Below are positions 1-10,994 of a stretch of 64,000 bases of DNA, one piece after another. The translations under genes were made by a program, and so were the position numbers. The notes beneath the pieces are model-generated. The model had not been told where the DNA came from and did no database searches. It saw only the letters and a program-made list of their open reading frames with translations. The stretch covers positions 7,958,501 to 8,022,500 of the forward strand of contig CM065321.1 in NCBI GenBank assembly GCA_033032175.1. The letters run 5' to 3'. Every line of letters starts with the position of its first letter. Position 1 is the first letter of the stretch. The stretch comes from Saturnia japonica. Lineage: Eukaryota; Arthropoda; Insecta; Lepidoptera; Saturniidae.

Positions 1-559
1 TGATGGCTATCAAATAATGGAGTGAAAAATCACATGCGCCGTGAATATAGATAAAAGGTTTTTTTACATTAATAGATTTACCGTACCACAAGCTAAACTT
101 ATGTTCGATGTGCCCGAAGACAAAGACTATATAATGACTAGCTCTCAAGTGCTGCTGCCGAAACACACCTATGATATAGTGTTAGATTATATTTAATATA
201 ATATGACGGTGAATTTTCGATCTGATTATGGAATCCGTACTATTGACCCGCACGCTAGCGGGTGGGATAGCTCTGTGACCGCATGCAGTAGTCAACGGAC
301 TGGATTGGAGGCATTCTTGATTCAACCGTGGTGTAGTAACATTATCACTCAAACTATTGAATCGTGAAAACCTCAGTTAATAACACATTAAACACTGTTC
401 CCGATTTATTATCGCTGGTCATCCCTTGGCTACGTATATTACATTGCTTGGTTACAATTTTAGTTGTATAGCTAGCCACGTGTGCGTTTGGAAATGATCT
501 ACAACCATGCTATGGCTTCATCACGATGTTTTCTTTCATAGAAACCTAAGGCTTTATTA

Positions 560-625
560 TATATAGGATTCGAACCAACGTCGATTAACACGGTGTCCGA
601 GCACACTAACACTGAGCCATCATCG
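560..625 (-). repeat. tRNA-like pol III promoter remnant (SINE head or tRNA pseudogene)
   Basis: On the minus strand TGGCTCAGTGTTAGTG (619-604) resembles a pol III A box, and GGTTCGAATCC (576-566) is a near-perfect B box at tRNA-like spacing. The arms do not give a convincing cloverleaf, so a functional tRNA is unlikely. A tRNA-derived SINE head is the best reading. Confidence 0.45.
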
Positions 626-1805
626 TTTCAATTTATACAAAGCTTATTTATTTGTATTCAAGGTAAAGAGAGACCTGAAAGATATGGTTTATGCATTGAG
701 TATCGCACACACGTACAATGAAATCCAATTACACATTGGTAAAATGTTATCATCTTAAGATTAATACGAGATTTGGGCTGAAGCGTGTGATCCGGTGTGA
801 TTGAAGAATTACGTAAACTGGATGAAATGGCTTTATGACATAATATTTACGGGAAATGGTGTTCTTCATAAAGCGAGACTATTTATTCTATGTGGATAAT
901 TTTTGATACTATGTTAATGATTCATTTAGATAGATATTTTGCTTGTTTTTATACTTTGGAACATAAAATATTCAATAATTCAATTTCATACTGAAAAATT
1001 CGTTCTGAAGAAGTATTTGGTTAATTTCATAAAATACATGATTTTAGTTATTAAACTCAAATAACAGTTCGTCGTTATTGGTGAAAGTTTCTTATTAAAC
1101 TTAAACAATCAACTTTTCAAGCAAATAATACTGGAGTTGAAATAAGATGCGGTTTCGTAATAACAAGAAATAAGTTCAAGGTAGTAAAGTGGGACAGTTC
1201 AGAGTTAGTTTTCGAGAGGTCCACGAGTTTATTAACTACTTCTAGAGAGTACCTGTCTCATGAAAAAATAAATATTACTGTCGTATTCTCGACCACTTTA
1301 ATTTACTTTTTAAATAAACATTTCTTGTCGACAATATAAAATAAACATTTCCAAATTGTATGTTTTAATGAAACTGTGTTTACTTCGCAGGAGTGATTCT
1401 GTTTATGATTAACCCTGCAGTAGTTGCAAGGTATACATATGCAATCCACTCATGCAATATCGCCAAATTCTCATAAACGGATCGCGTCTATTATTTGTGC
1501 CTTCGTGTACATACTTTAAGTCAAATATCTGAATGATGTGTGTGCTCAGTGCTCAGTGCAAGCACGTTTTTCATAGTTGTATGACAGGAACTTAGCAAAG
1601 TTCTTGGACTACATAATATGTAGACCACGCGATCAATAACGTATGTATATTTGACACACACTTTTTATTTCTTTTGTACTTATTTCTAGTTCAATATATC
1701 TAATAAAATCAATTTATTGTTTGGTATCTATTTTGAAATATCTCAATATTTGAACTTTTTAATATTACAATGTATAATTCAAACATTTCTCAGTTTGAGG
1801 TGTAG

Positions 1806-1982
1806 CTGACTGAAGTTGTTAACCTAAATGAGGTTTACGAAGACCAGTCAAGTTCCAACTATAAAGAAGATCGTTTGAAGGAGCAGGATCATTGGTTAGA
1901 ATCCAAGCACAACGAAGAGCTTCCAAATCCAGAAATAAAAACCTACCACTATAATTACATGAAAAACGGTGTAGATAAATAA
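1806..1982 (+). CDS. candidate 3'-terminal coding exon of an unrecognised gene
   Basis: A 59-codon open stretch from CTG at 1806 to TAA at 1980-1982 has coding-like composition and a highly charged product. It contains VYEDQSSSNYKEDRLKEQ and ends YHYNYMKNGVDK. It follows a sequence ending gtgtag that could be an acceptor, and AATAAA lies near 2008. No Met start and no family is recognised. It could be a transposon remnant or chance. Confidence 0.22.
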   Translation: MTEVVNLNEVYEDQSSSNYKEDRLKEQDHWLESKHNEELPNPEIKTYHYNYMKNGVDK

Positions 1983-4599
1983 GATATGCTTATTATATAA
2001 TACGTCAATAAATTCACGAAGATAGCTTCTAACTGCCTTGAACTTCTGAACCTTATTTTATTCAATATATTATGCATTTATACTGCTAAAACAAAACTGC
2101 GAGTGTGCTTGTTAACGGACTTCATTATCGACATGTCTTTGGGGGCTTGAATGAAACCACTGGCTTATCAAAGATTCCAGAATTTGCTGTTTACCATTTG
2201 TAATTAAAAAAAACTTTGATTATAAAATTGTGATATAAATAATAAAGGATTTAAGCTCACAAGGTTTTTTATTTGAGTTTTAAAGTGGCCCACACATGTA
2301 ATCCACGCGACCATTCACGTTACTTTTAAGAGTATGACCACTGCCGGGTTAAATTTAATTAAGTATAGCAAGAATTAACAAATATTTATTAATGTTTGCT
2401 AATTACACAATTTAATTAAAAATATTTTTCAAGTTAATGCAGAAACAAATTTATTAATTTACTCTACATAGATACACAATAGAATTCAATTATTAATAGA
2501 AGTATTTGGGACTTAATCCGGATTTTTAAAGATTTTGTGTAAAAAAATTAGTCTGAATTAAGGTATAACATTAGCAAAACCAAACAACACTTGTTAACGA
2601 GAACCGGAGGTCTAGTCCAATTTACGAGGGACATCTAGTTATAAAAACTGTAGCGAATAGCGGTTCGGAGCGTTTGAGAACGACCAATTCATGCTAATGG
2701 GAATAGTGCTTACAATAGGATTTTGTAGTTACTATTCAGTTTCAGTTTGAATTTACCAAACCGACATGAATTGCCTCTTATATGTGTATTTTAGCGTAGT
2801 GCAAGAAGGTTGTATCTATTTACAATAAAAAATTTCATACAATGTATGTTACTATGCTGCCGACGTCAGGAAATGAGACGTATTCCACTAAAACCGGAGA
2901 AAAAAATAATAAAGATCTGAAATATTTAAAAAAATTCTACGTCCAATCGAAATATCAAAATTGTTAGCCGATCTTGAATCTAGAGTAGTTCTAAGGAGCT
3001 CTGGAAAATCCTACTCACCGCAGGAAATCACAAGGTAATTTGGTTGCCATTTTCTGTAGAGTGGAGGTATTTCACCAGTAAGACTTTCATGATAAACGAG
3101 AAATCTCCAAAAAAAGTCTCTGTACCTTACTTTTCTAGTCTAGAAAATTGGTTAAGAATAAAATTATTGATTTTTTATACATATTTTATTGGAACGAAGT
3201 TCCTTGTCGTACATCGGGTGAATATCAGCTACACGGGAAACGTGTCCGACTGACACTTTTTTAGAAAAAGATAGAGAGACGAGAGAGAGAGAGGGTAAAA
3301 GAATACTTGGCGCGGAGGAGCGACTGCTCCTCTAGATTCGTATACTATCATAAAGCTTGTTTAGGTATATTACTGCAGTATAAACGTGCGGCGGTGTGTG
3401 CGTCAGCTAAAAATTGATTGTACTAATTAAGTTTGTAAGTTTTTTTTTGTTATAATAATAAAATGTTTATTTTTATAACTATATAAAGAAATCCAATTTT
3501 TGTAATTAAATACAATTTCATTACCTTTCCTTCAATATGCTTGTTATTTAATAATACATGTATATTTCAATGACAGGATTTCGTTCCTACCGGGTGTGCC
3601 AGGACACATCACGTCTTTTTACCCGACCGCGAAAAGGAAGGTTATATTTTTCAAGCGTATGTATTAATGTTTATTTCTTAGGAACGCTCTGTAACTTAAA
3701 CGGTTTGATAGATTTTAGTAGACGAGATGTCATTAGATTCGTCTTACTTTTGGGAGAGACATATGCTATATAATATTTAAGTACGACGTATGGGATACAA
3801 ATAAAAAACCAAAAATAGAGAAAAGAAATTATGATTTTGTTGCAGTCGTGTTTTTAATTTCTTTTTTAATAATTTGGTAAAATATGACATTTATATACTT
3901 ATGTTTGTATGTATATTTAAATGTTTCTCTTAGTAATAGGATTACGGTTGATATAGTGTTCAGATAAACATTATGATTTATTACATATACATTATTTGCC
4001 TACACCAAATAAGAAATATTGCGGATGCTTGTGTGGAGCGCATCGAGTTGCTTTACCGGGTTAATGTTTCAGGACTATGCGCTAAAACTTTTTTCCCTTT
4101 TTAATTGAATTTTTATTAAGGTAATATTTTTTTACCTTATTAGTTGTGTTTACCGGTCTAACTATATGTGTTTGCATTTATATAATTAACGCTATATCTG
4201 TGTTTTGTTACATTAACGAGCATTTGATTTTAATAGAAAATGTTATTTGAGGTGTTAATGATCAATATTGAAGTAGACCTTTGTAAGCTTGGTGATTTTT
4301 AATGAAAAGAACTTAAAGACTATTCCTATGAGCCCAAATACTATATCTTTACCGTTAGTTGCTGAAGGGTTAGGGTATCCTATGGATTACGGATAGATGG
4401 CGCTGCAGCATCAGATTAAGGTTTTTTAAATATCATTGAAGTAAAATAATACCAAATCTCGTCTCAATCAGACCTGTGGAAGATGCTCACATATATTTAT
4501 CAACTAGAAAGGAGCTGATAATCTTCAAACGGCTGAACAGATTTTCTTGAAGAATAAGAACACTCTCGATCAAATCCAGTTTCAAACAGAAAAAAACTA

Positions 4600-4880
4600 G
4601 ATCAAAATAGGCCCAGAAGGCAGGCACATGTATATATGTATATGTTAGTTTAGTTCGAATCTTACGGATAGGGAATTAGTCAAATCGCGACGTCTTTGCA
4701 ATCGCGGCAACAGCCCAAGCCGAGGTCCGGCCACTTTGGCACCCTTGCGCGCTTGTTGCCCACTCTTTCGCGGCTGAGTGCCTTAAGCGCTCGCCCCCAA
4801 GCCCGGTAAAGTTGTAAAAGCCATCAGCGGCTCTGTTTTTGGATAGGGTCCCTCAGGCTAACGGTACGGCAAGAAAAAAA
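4600..4880 (+). repeat. SINE-like repeat, long form (family C)
   Basis: About 275 bp, GC-richer than its surroundings, ending in an A-rich tail (aagaaaaaaaag). It matches the reverse complement of 23320-23600 along its length. Its 3' part (from ccaagcccgg near 4798) matches the short copies at 6500-6589, 38158-38236 and 48397-48488. No pol III boxes were recognised, so it may be the 3' end of a larger retroelement. Confidence 0.7.
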
Positions 4881-5552
4881 AGAATACACACATTAAACTT
4901 ATTATATCACCCTTCTTTTTGTGTCGGGGGTTAAAAAAAGCTTTATTGTAAAAACTGTTTAATTAAAATGAAACTAGGTACTTTTATAGAACGGAAAATA
5001 ATATAATATTAAAGCATAACTCGGTTCAAGTGTTAGTTAATTTAAATTAGGATTATGACAAGCTGAAATGTTACATTAATGTGGCAGATGACGCCAATAT
5101 ATATAGAGACGCATAACTTATTAAAGACTCCGCTTAGAATACGTGAATGTTATGTTGCTCTATTTCCAACATTGTATTTAAAGATAATAAATATATGCAT
5201 AGGTGGCAACAGTTTCATTTTATATTTGTGATTTGAAGTAGTAACGGCTGTGTTCTTCGTAGTCGAAAGCCTTGGCTAGGTATGATCTTTTAGTTGAAAC
5301 CCCGACGTCTTCTTAGTTCTTGCTCTTTTTTTTCTACTTTCGCAAACAATACTCGTTATTAAGGATCATTACTTATATTATTACGTTAGTAATTGTTTCG
5401 TTTTACAAACTTATGTCTTTTCATGATTTCAGTGTTGTAACAAAATGGTAGCTCCCCTTGTTAGTACTTTTTTGTGTTTCCTATTACTCTTCACCTTTGC
5501 ACATCCAGATGTGTTAAGTATGCAAAATGCATCCAATATAAGGTGAAATAAC

Positions 5553-5795
5553 TCTCTTTAGAAATTGATCTCCACGTGGGGCAGCCTGATTTGTGAAATA
5601 CATCGTACAGAAGATCACAGACAAAGTAACCTTGTTTTGTGTTGCTGCAGTGAGTATGGTTTCCAGATCTCCTTGGAAAAGGGTGTTCAAGGTCGGTAAA
5701 ACGCTAGTAATACCTCTGGTGTAACATACGGCAACTGCTTATAATCAAGCGGGTCGTACATTTGTTTGCCACCTTAGTTGAATATAAAAAAAGGA
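5553..5795 (+). repeat. dispersed repeat family A (LINE/SINE 3'-end-like)
   Basis: It runs from a ctctttagaaattgatctcc block to ttgtttgccaccttagttg and an A-rich tail. It is homologous by eye to 15749-15993 and 34421-34615 on the same strand and 26611-26785 on the opposite strand. The tail blocks resemble 3' ends of lepidopteran RTE-type elements (remembered, not searched). Confidence 0.65.
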
Positions 5796-6499
5796 TAAAA
5801 AGAACACTACAATATCATTAAAAAACTAAGCCACTAAGACGACTTTACAACTACACTCCACTTTAGTAATTCTCCCTTAAATGCAATTCCAATAACATTT
5901 TACTTCTACCCTGCGTTCTATTGATATTATTACTCGTACTCGAAAGATGTAACATTGTGCCATTTCCTGTTTTTCAAATCAATTTTACTTTGATATTCGT
6001 ATTTTCTTTATAAATTTTACAAAAGGATGAATAATATACATTGTTAAAAGGTAAGTTGATAGTAATGGGTCTTGGTTTATTTAAAAGCCTACCAATGTTT
6101 GTGGCTAACGATATTTTTTATGTTTTACTTTGGAATAATAGTATCAAATATCTGTACATTTTTTCTATATATTTTATTACTAACTGTACCCGCGACTTCG
6201 CCTGCGTGAATATTTTGGCGTGAGCTTACAGAAAATATACTTAAGGGTGACAATAAATATCAAATAAATTTCATGATAATATAAACCAAGCCGTACAGCG
6301 ACATCTATAATTTACTCCTGGAAAATAAAAAAAATCATACGTTTGCATTTATTGCCTTTTTTGAAAATTATGTAAAGATAAAATAATTTGGATTAAATTG
6401 GTATTTCACTTTATTTCACCAAATAATTTTAAACGTATTACAAAATTACACATTCATACATTCAGACAATAAACTACAATCATATTAAATTTAAATTAG

Positions 6500-6589
6500 C
6501 CAAGTTCGGTGAAGCCCGAAAAGCCGCAGCGGCTCTGTTTTTTGGATAGGGCCTCTAAGGCTAACAGTGTAGTTAGTTAAAAAAAAAAC
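6500..6589 (+). repeat. SINE-like repeat, 90-bp short form (family C) with target-site duplication
   Basis: It begins ccaagttcggtgaagc and ends in poly(A). The flanks carry aattag at 6494-6499 and 6590-6595. It starts at the same internal point of family C as the copies at 38158 and 48397. Confidence 0.7.
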
Positions 6590-6939
6590 AATTAGTAATA
6601 GTTTTTGCGTGATTGGCGTTCAAACATACCGACCGACTGAAAAAATTCTAATTTATTGAAATGTTATCTGTTTATGATTCTAAACCTCCCCGTTTTCTTT
6701 TTCTCAAATACCTTTGATGTACAGATTTCGACTCTTTACCCTTTTATTATATTTATGAATAGATTTTCTGTTTGTTATATTGTTTCTTTATTTAAATTTT
6801 CTTTAGATACCGTGATTAATAAATAATAAGATGTATAGTAGAAACTTTAAGGTTCATATAATACGAGGTAAACCTTGATTTTTGATAATTTTTTTTAAAT
6901 TATAGCATTGTGATCACTGATTTTTTAAAGTAGATACGC

Positions 6940-7130
6940 CATTGATGCTCTTTACGTGCAATCGTAAAAGGTAGAAAGAAGGCAATTGCAACTTTTGTCC
7001 TTTTTTGACAACAGAGTTACCGCCTTACGCTGCGATTTCTCTTTTGATTCGACATGCTGATTAACCGTTTTCAAATTGCTTTTGGTGAGAGTATAACGCG
7101 TTTATTTATAAAATATTATTGCTTGTGACT
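6940..7130 (+). repeat. dispersed repeat family J
   Basis: It shares blocks tttttgacaacag and gagagtataacgc plus tttatttataaaa, in order and spacing, with 49790-50030. It also shares a gctctttac start block. Class unknown. Confidence 0.5.
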
Positions 7131-8299
7131 AGCACCATAAAAACCATTTATTTTCAAGCCCAAATGACGTTTTCTAATCTATACCTCGCAATATTTATGC
7201 CATGCATACTTGAATGAATATGAAATATTATTAGCTTTAAATTAGTTCTCAAAATTTCATACCCGTTTTCATATAGACATTGTTGAGTTTTTGTAATGAC
7301 AACACGGGCTCACTAACGATCGGGTCTAAGGGCTGGACCGCATCTCTTTTAACGTTTCAGTTACTAACATTTTGCTTTTTGATTTTCCCCCTTTTCACGA
7401 TTAATTTCAGATTTAACATTTTCGGATTCATTATAACAATTAATAACAAAAGTTTTTTTTGCAGAAAAGCGAAAAAAATGTTGATCTGTTTCAGGCGAAA
7501 GTAGCAAAGAAATGTCGGATAAATTAATTACGATGGATTTCCGCAAAGTAACGCCTACGTCAATCAAATAATGTTTTTTTTATGTTTTAAAAAGGTTAAT
7601 AAATTTCTTTAAAAGGAAATAATGAAAATATCATAGATAACAAGAGGTAGGAGACGGTCACCCGGCCCTCAATAAAGGCAGGATGACAAATGAGTGTCGC
7701 AGTGACTGTGCGGAAACTAACCAAATAGATGTTTCGTCCCTCCTGTAACTCTAACTTATGCATAACTTTTTTACTGGGAGCAGAATTGTTGATACAATTT
7801 AATCGTTATTATAGACGGTATAAATTGAAAGGATATCAAAACGTTCAAATACGTGATTTAAATATAATAATATTTTATAATCATGAAATAATATTTTATG
7901 ATATTAAGTTTTACTTATACCTATGTAATTAGGCAATAAAGAATTTATCTAATCTCCAGAAATCGACATTGCACATTTTCGAAACTTAAAAAAGGAAGCA
8001 CTAGCGTTAAAGAATATGTCTGCCTGCTTGTTTAATAATTCAATAACTAAAGAATTTTGAACGGTTTTAGATTATGTTATGTTAACTTGAATCTATTAAA
8101 TGTATTTATATTGATTGAAATAATGACGCAATGTATGTAATGTAAATATAAATAAGGAGGCACAATTTCACACATGATCATTTAATTCCAAACCAAGCAT
8201 AGCTTGTAATATAGTTCCTTAACAGCTGATATTCTACACAATATTTAACAAAAAGACATTCAACTGACAGGTATGTTTAATACAGTCACAAAAGTGAAT

Positions 8300-8362
8300 C
8301 ATGCGCGGGTATCCAAACCGCGATCTCTCGACTCAAAAGTATCACTGCACCACGAAGCTATG
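8300..8362 (-). repeat. tRNA-like pol III promoter remnant
   Basis: On the minus strand TAGCTTCGTGGTGCAGT (8360-8344, A-box-like) precedes GGTTTGGATACC (8319-8308, B-box-like). The spacing is near that of a tRNA with a degraded anticodon arm. It is probably a SINE head or tRNA pseudogene. Confidence 0.4.
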
Positions 8363-9014
8363 TGAGTATATGTACAGATAATTTTTTTTTTTTAATTAAA
8401 TGTTACAAAGCATGCTTATTTCAATCTATATAAAGGAAACTTTTCGTATACAACAAAATGCATGACAACAACCGCGATTTTTTCAATTTAGTGAGAGAGG
8501 CTCGAATGTTCCGGAGGCCACAAAGTGAATAGTAGAAATACATTCCAAACATGAGCGTAACTCTTGCTACTCGAGGGACAATGTCCGCTCGCACATGATA
8601 TATGAACGAAAAACACCATTTGTAACAAAAATATATACAGGTCACGAATTTCTTGCCAATAACCACGCAATGTTAAATTGAGCTTTATTACAAACAGCGA
8701 AAATTCAATTATCGTTTTTGATTTATTTAAATTATTAAAGTAGGTATTCACATAAAATAAGTTGTTCTGAGAAATCTTACTTATTAGAAATTATATTATA
8801 CATTTCATCTGTATTTTTTAAATCATTTACCAATGGTGCCAACTTACATTTACTTTATTGACTATAGCATTATTACTTTGCGGGAATCCATTATAAATAA
8901 TTTATTCAAAAATTTCTTTGATACTTCCGCCTGAATCTGATTATCAGCATCTGATTAGATTATTGAGCAAAAAACGTTAAATATTTTTTTTAAAACTAAT
9001 CGTTATTAACTTAT

Positions 9015-9790
9015 CAAGGAACTATCGAAATTCCAGCTTCGCACGGGTGTGCATTCCTACACACCGCAACCAATCCAAAAGAAATCATGCAGACACTAGA
9101 ACAATGTTTCGGCAGATCGGAAGTCATCATAGACCAGTCGCTAGACGATATGCGAAAATTACCGCGACCGGGTATTACTGCGAGAGTATTGAACGCTTTC
9201 GCAGTCAAGTTACAAAACATCGTCTGTGTTCTACAGAATTTAGACAAGCGTAGTTACATATACAACCCGATGCTGGCTCTGGGAGTATTAGACAAGTTGA
9301 GGCCACATAAGAAAGCCCGGTGGTACGACTTTGCGAAAGAAAACGAAGGAACGATGGATCCCGAGGTCGTTGTATTATCACGTTTCCTAATGCGTAAAGC
9401 GAGCCGTGCGTTAAAACACACGTACGCACCCGCTATGACTTCGGCAACGACCTCTAGACGCAAAGTATTGAAGCCCGCTGCACTGAAAGTGGCCGCTAGA
9501 AAGAGACAGAACGTCTTTGCTACGACGGACATAGAAACTGAACATCTGTGTTCCATCCAGCTGCGTCAAGCCCCACCTGTTGTTTCGATGCCCGCAGTAC
9601 AAGGCACTGAACGTCGAGCAATGATGGGAACTTGTAAAAAACAAAGGCGTATGTTTTGAATGTATCGAAGGGAGGCCGTGCGGTATAAACTCCTGTCGTT
9701 GTCCGCATCACTCGTCACTCCATAACGACAGACTAAGCGATGATGAAAATCAAGCACAGAATAATAAAACACCGTCAACAAGAGAGACGG
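9015..9790 (+). pseudogene. BEL/Pao LTR retrotransposon gag fragment
   Basis: An open frame at 9087-9659 (190 codons) reads IMQTLEQCFGRSEVIIDQSL at its start, with upstream gag-like residues from about 9015. Further on come LQNLDKRSYIYNP and LDKLRPHKKARWYDFAKE, matching the recalled BEL/Pao gag pattern (METLE..FG, LV..LP). After the stop at 9659, another frame continues with GRPCGINSC and HHSSLHNDRL, like the Cys/His end of BEL gag zinc knuckles in Lepidoptera, so at least one frameshift separates the halves. No protease, RT or LTR is adjacent. The local GC is higher than its surroundings. Confidence 0.7.
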
Positions 9791-9894
9791 TAATGGTTAT
9801 TCATCACAAGTATTTAATTTTGAACACAATTGTCCTTTACAACATTTGATTTTAATTATTGTCCTATGAGATAGTAGACAGAGAGTATATAGAT

Positions 9895-10777
9895 AGTGTC
9901 AATCCATTATAATTGGTAGCTCAAAACAGCTTGCTAAAATAGACTTTAATTCATTGACTCCTCTTCAATACAATAAATGTACCATTCCTTACTCAACTAC
10001 GGTGAAAAATCTTGGTATCATTTTCGATACTAAATTATGCTGGGCAGACCAAGTCAAGGAAGTTAGTAGAAAATTTTATGCTTCTCTTCATTCTCTCATG
10101 CGTTTGAAAAACTTTCTTCCTGTTAATAAGATTTCCCTAGTGAATACTCTTCTTCTACCACTTCTGGATTATGCAGACGTTGCTTACTTGGACCTCTCAG
10201 AAGATCTCTTAAATAAATTTGATCGTCTACTCAATAACTGTATCCGTTTCATCTTCCGTCTTCGGAAGTTTGATCATGTTTCTGAATACCGAGCCAGGTT
10301 GAAATGGCTACCTATATGGCAACGTAGGAATATAAGAATACTTTGTCTTCTTTTCTCCGTACTTAATAATCCCTAAATCCCCTAAATATTTAAAAACACT
10401 TTTTCAATCTCTCGTGGATACGCATAATAGACAGCTGAGGTCTTCTGATTCTTGAATTCTCAGTATACCAAGTCATCATACTAATTTCCGCGACCAATCC
10501 TTCGCCGTTACAGCAGCACGACTGTGGAATTCGCTTCCTATCAATATCCAACTGGTCAACTCTCGAAATTCCTTCAAGTATTCGCTACGTAGGTTTTACT
10601 TGGAGCAATTGAATACTTCTTAATAATATATAATCTTAATAATCGTTATAATCTTTTTTTTTATTTAACATTATGCACACCTGTCATATACCTTTCCCTT
10701 GCTCCCTTGGAAGACTGGCAGAGAATGCTTTTTAGCATTAAGTCCTCCATTTGTACTTTTTTTTTGTGCAATAAAGA
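9895..10777 (+). mobile_element. 5'-truncated LINE: C-terminal end of reverse transcriptase ORF plus 3' UTR
   Basis: Coding from about 9903 reads IIIGSSKQLAKIDF, VKNLGIIFDTKLCW, then LLPLLDYADVAYLD. It runs to a stop near 10376 and continues in other frames to FAVTAARLWNSLP and LRRFYLEQLNTS before TAA near 10622. These are C-terminal landmarks of Jockey/CR1-type LINE ORF2. Stops and frameshifts make it dead. The 3' UTR carries a T-rich hairpin-like segment and gtgcaataaaga. A second 3' fragment of the same family lies at 53010-53262. Confidence 0.8.
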
Positions 10778-10779
10778 AT

Positions 10780-10994
10780 ATATAATTATATATCACAGTT
10801 TTAAAATAACTCCGCAGCAAAATAATGATCAAGTACCGCGCCCGCATTTTCATGTGGGGAGGGAGGGCAAATGATGCACAAATGGTTCGTAGATAAAACA
10901 AAGAAAGTTTCAGCTCATTATGAATTTCATTAAAGGTGCGTACGACCTACTCTCTTTCTTTAGCGACGCAGACGAAGTTGCGCGGGTCAGCTAG
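10780..10994 (+). mobile_element. Helitron-like 3' end
   Basis: It ends with gacgcagacgaagttgcgcg then ggtcagCTAG followed by T. The CTAG terminus next to T, with a GC-rich inverted element upstream, is the usual Helitron 3' structure. The upstream boundary is not defined, and the adjacent LINE may interrupt the same element. Confidence 0.55.

Larger units (their letters stand above)
1..4599. other. AT-rich stretch with no recognised gene
   Basis: No known protein family is visible here. Apart from the tRNA-like site near 560-625 and the coding-like stretch 1806-1982, a 54-residue open frame from the ATG at 203 to the TGA at 365-367 is the only compact coding-like segment. Its composition is richer than its surroundings but I recognise nothing in it. 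Confidence 0.5.
4881..9014. other. repeat-bearing intergenic stretch without recognised host gene
   Basis: Besides the repeats listed separately, a likely minus-strand Helitron end remnant occurs near 6186-6215 (acccgcgacttcgcctgcgt). A block at 7450-7570 opens in two opposite frames without recognised protein character. The rest is low-complexity AT-rich DNA. Confidence 0.5.

Noticed and set aside
560..625. A functional tRNA gene
   Set aside because: A and B boxes are present, but acceptor and anticodon stems do not pair convincingly.
7280..7567. Overlapping frames on both strands as a possible small gene
   Set aside because: Both are low-complexity, lack motifs, and the segment looks like repeat sequence.
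9205..9781. Minus-strand frames of 63-100 codons
   Set aside because: They are antisense to the BEL/Pao gag fragment and have no motif of their own.
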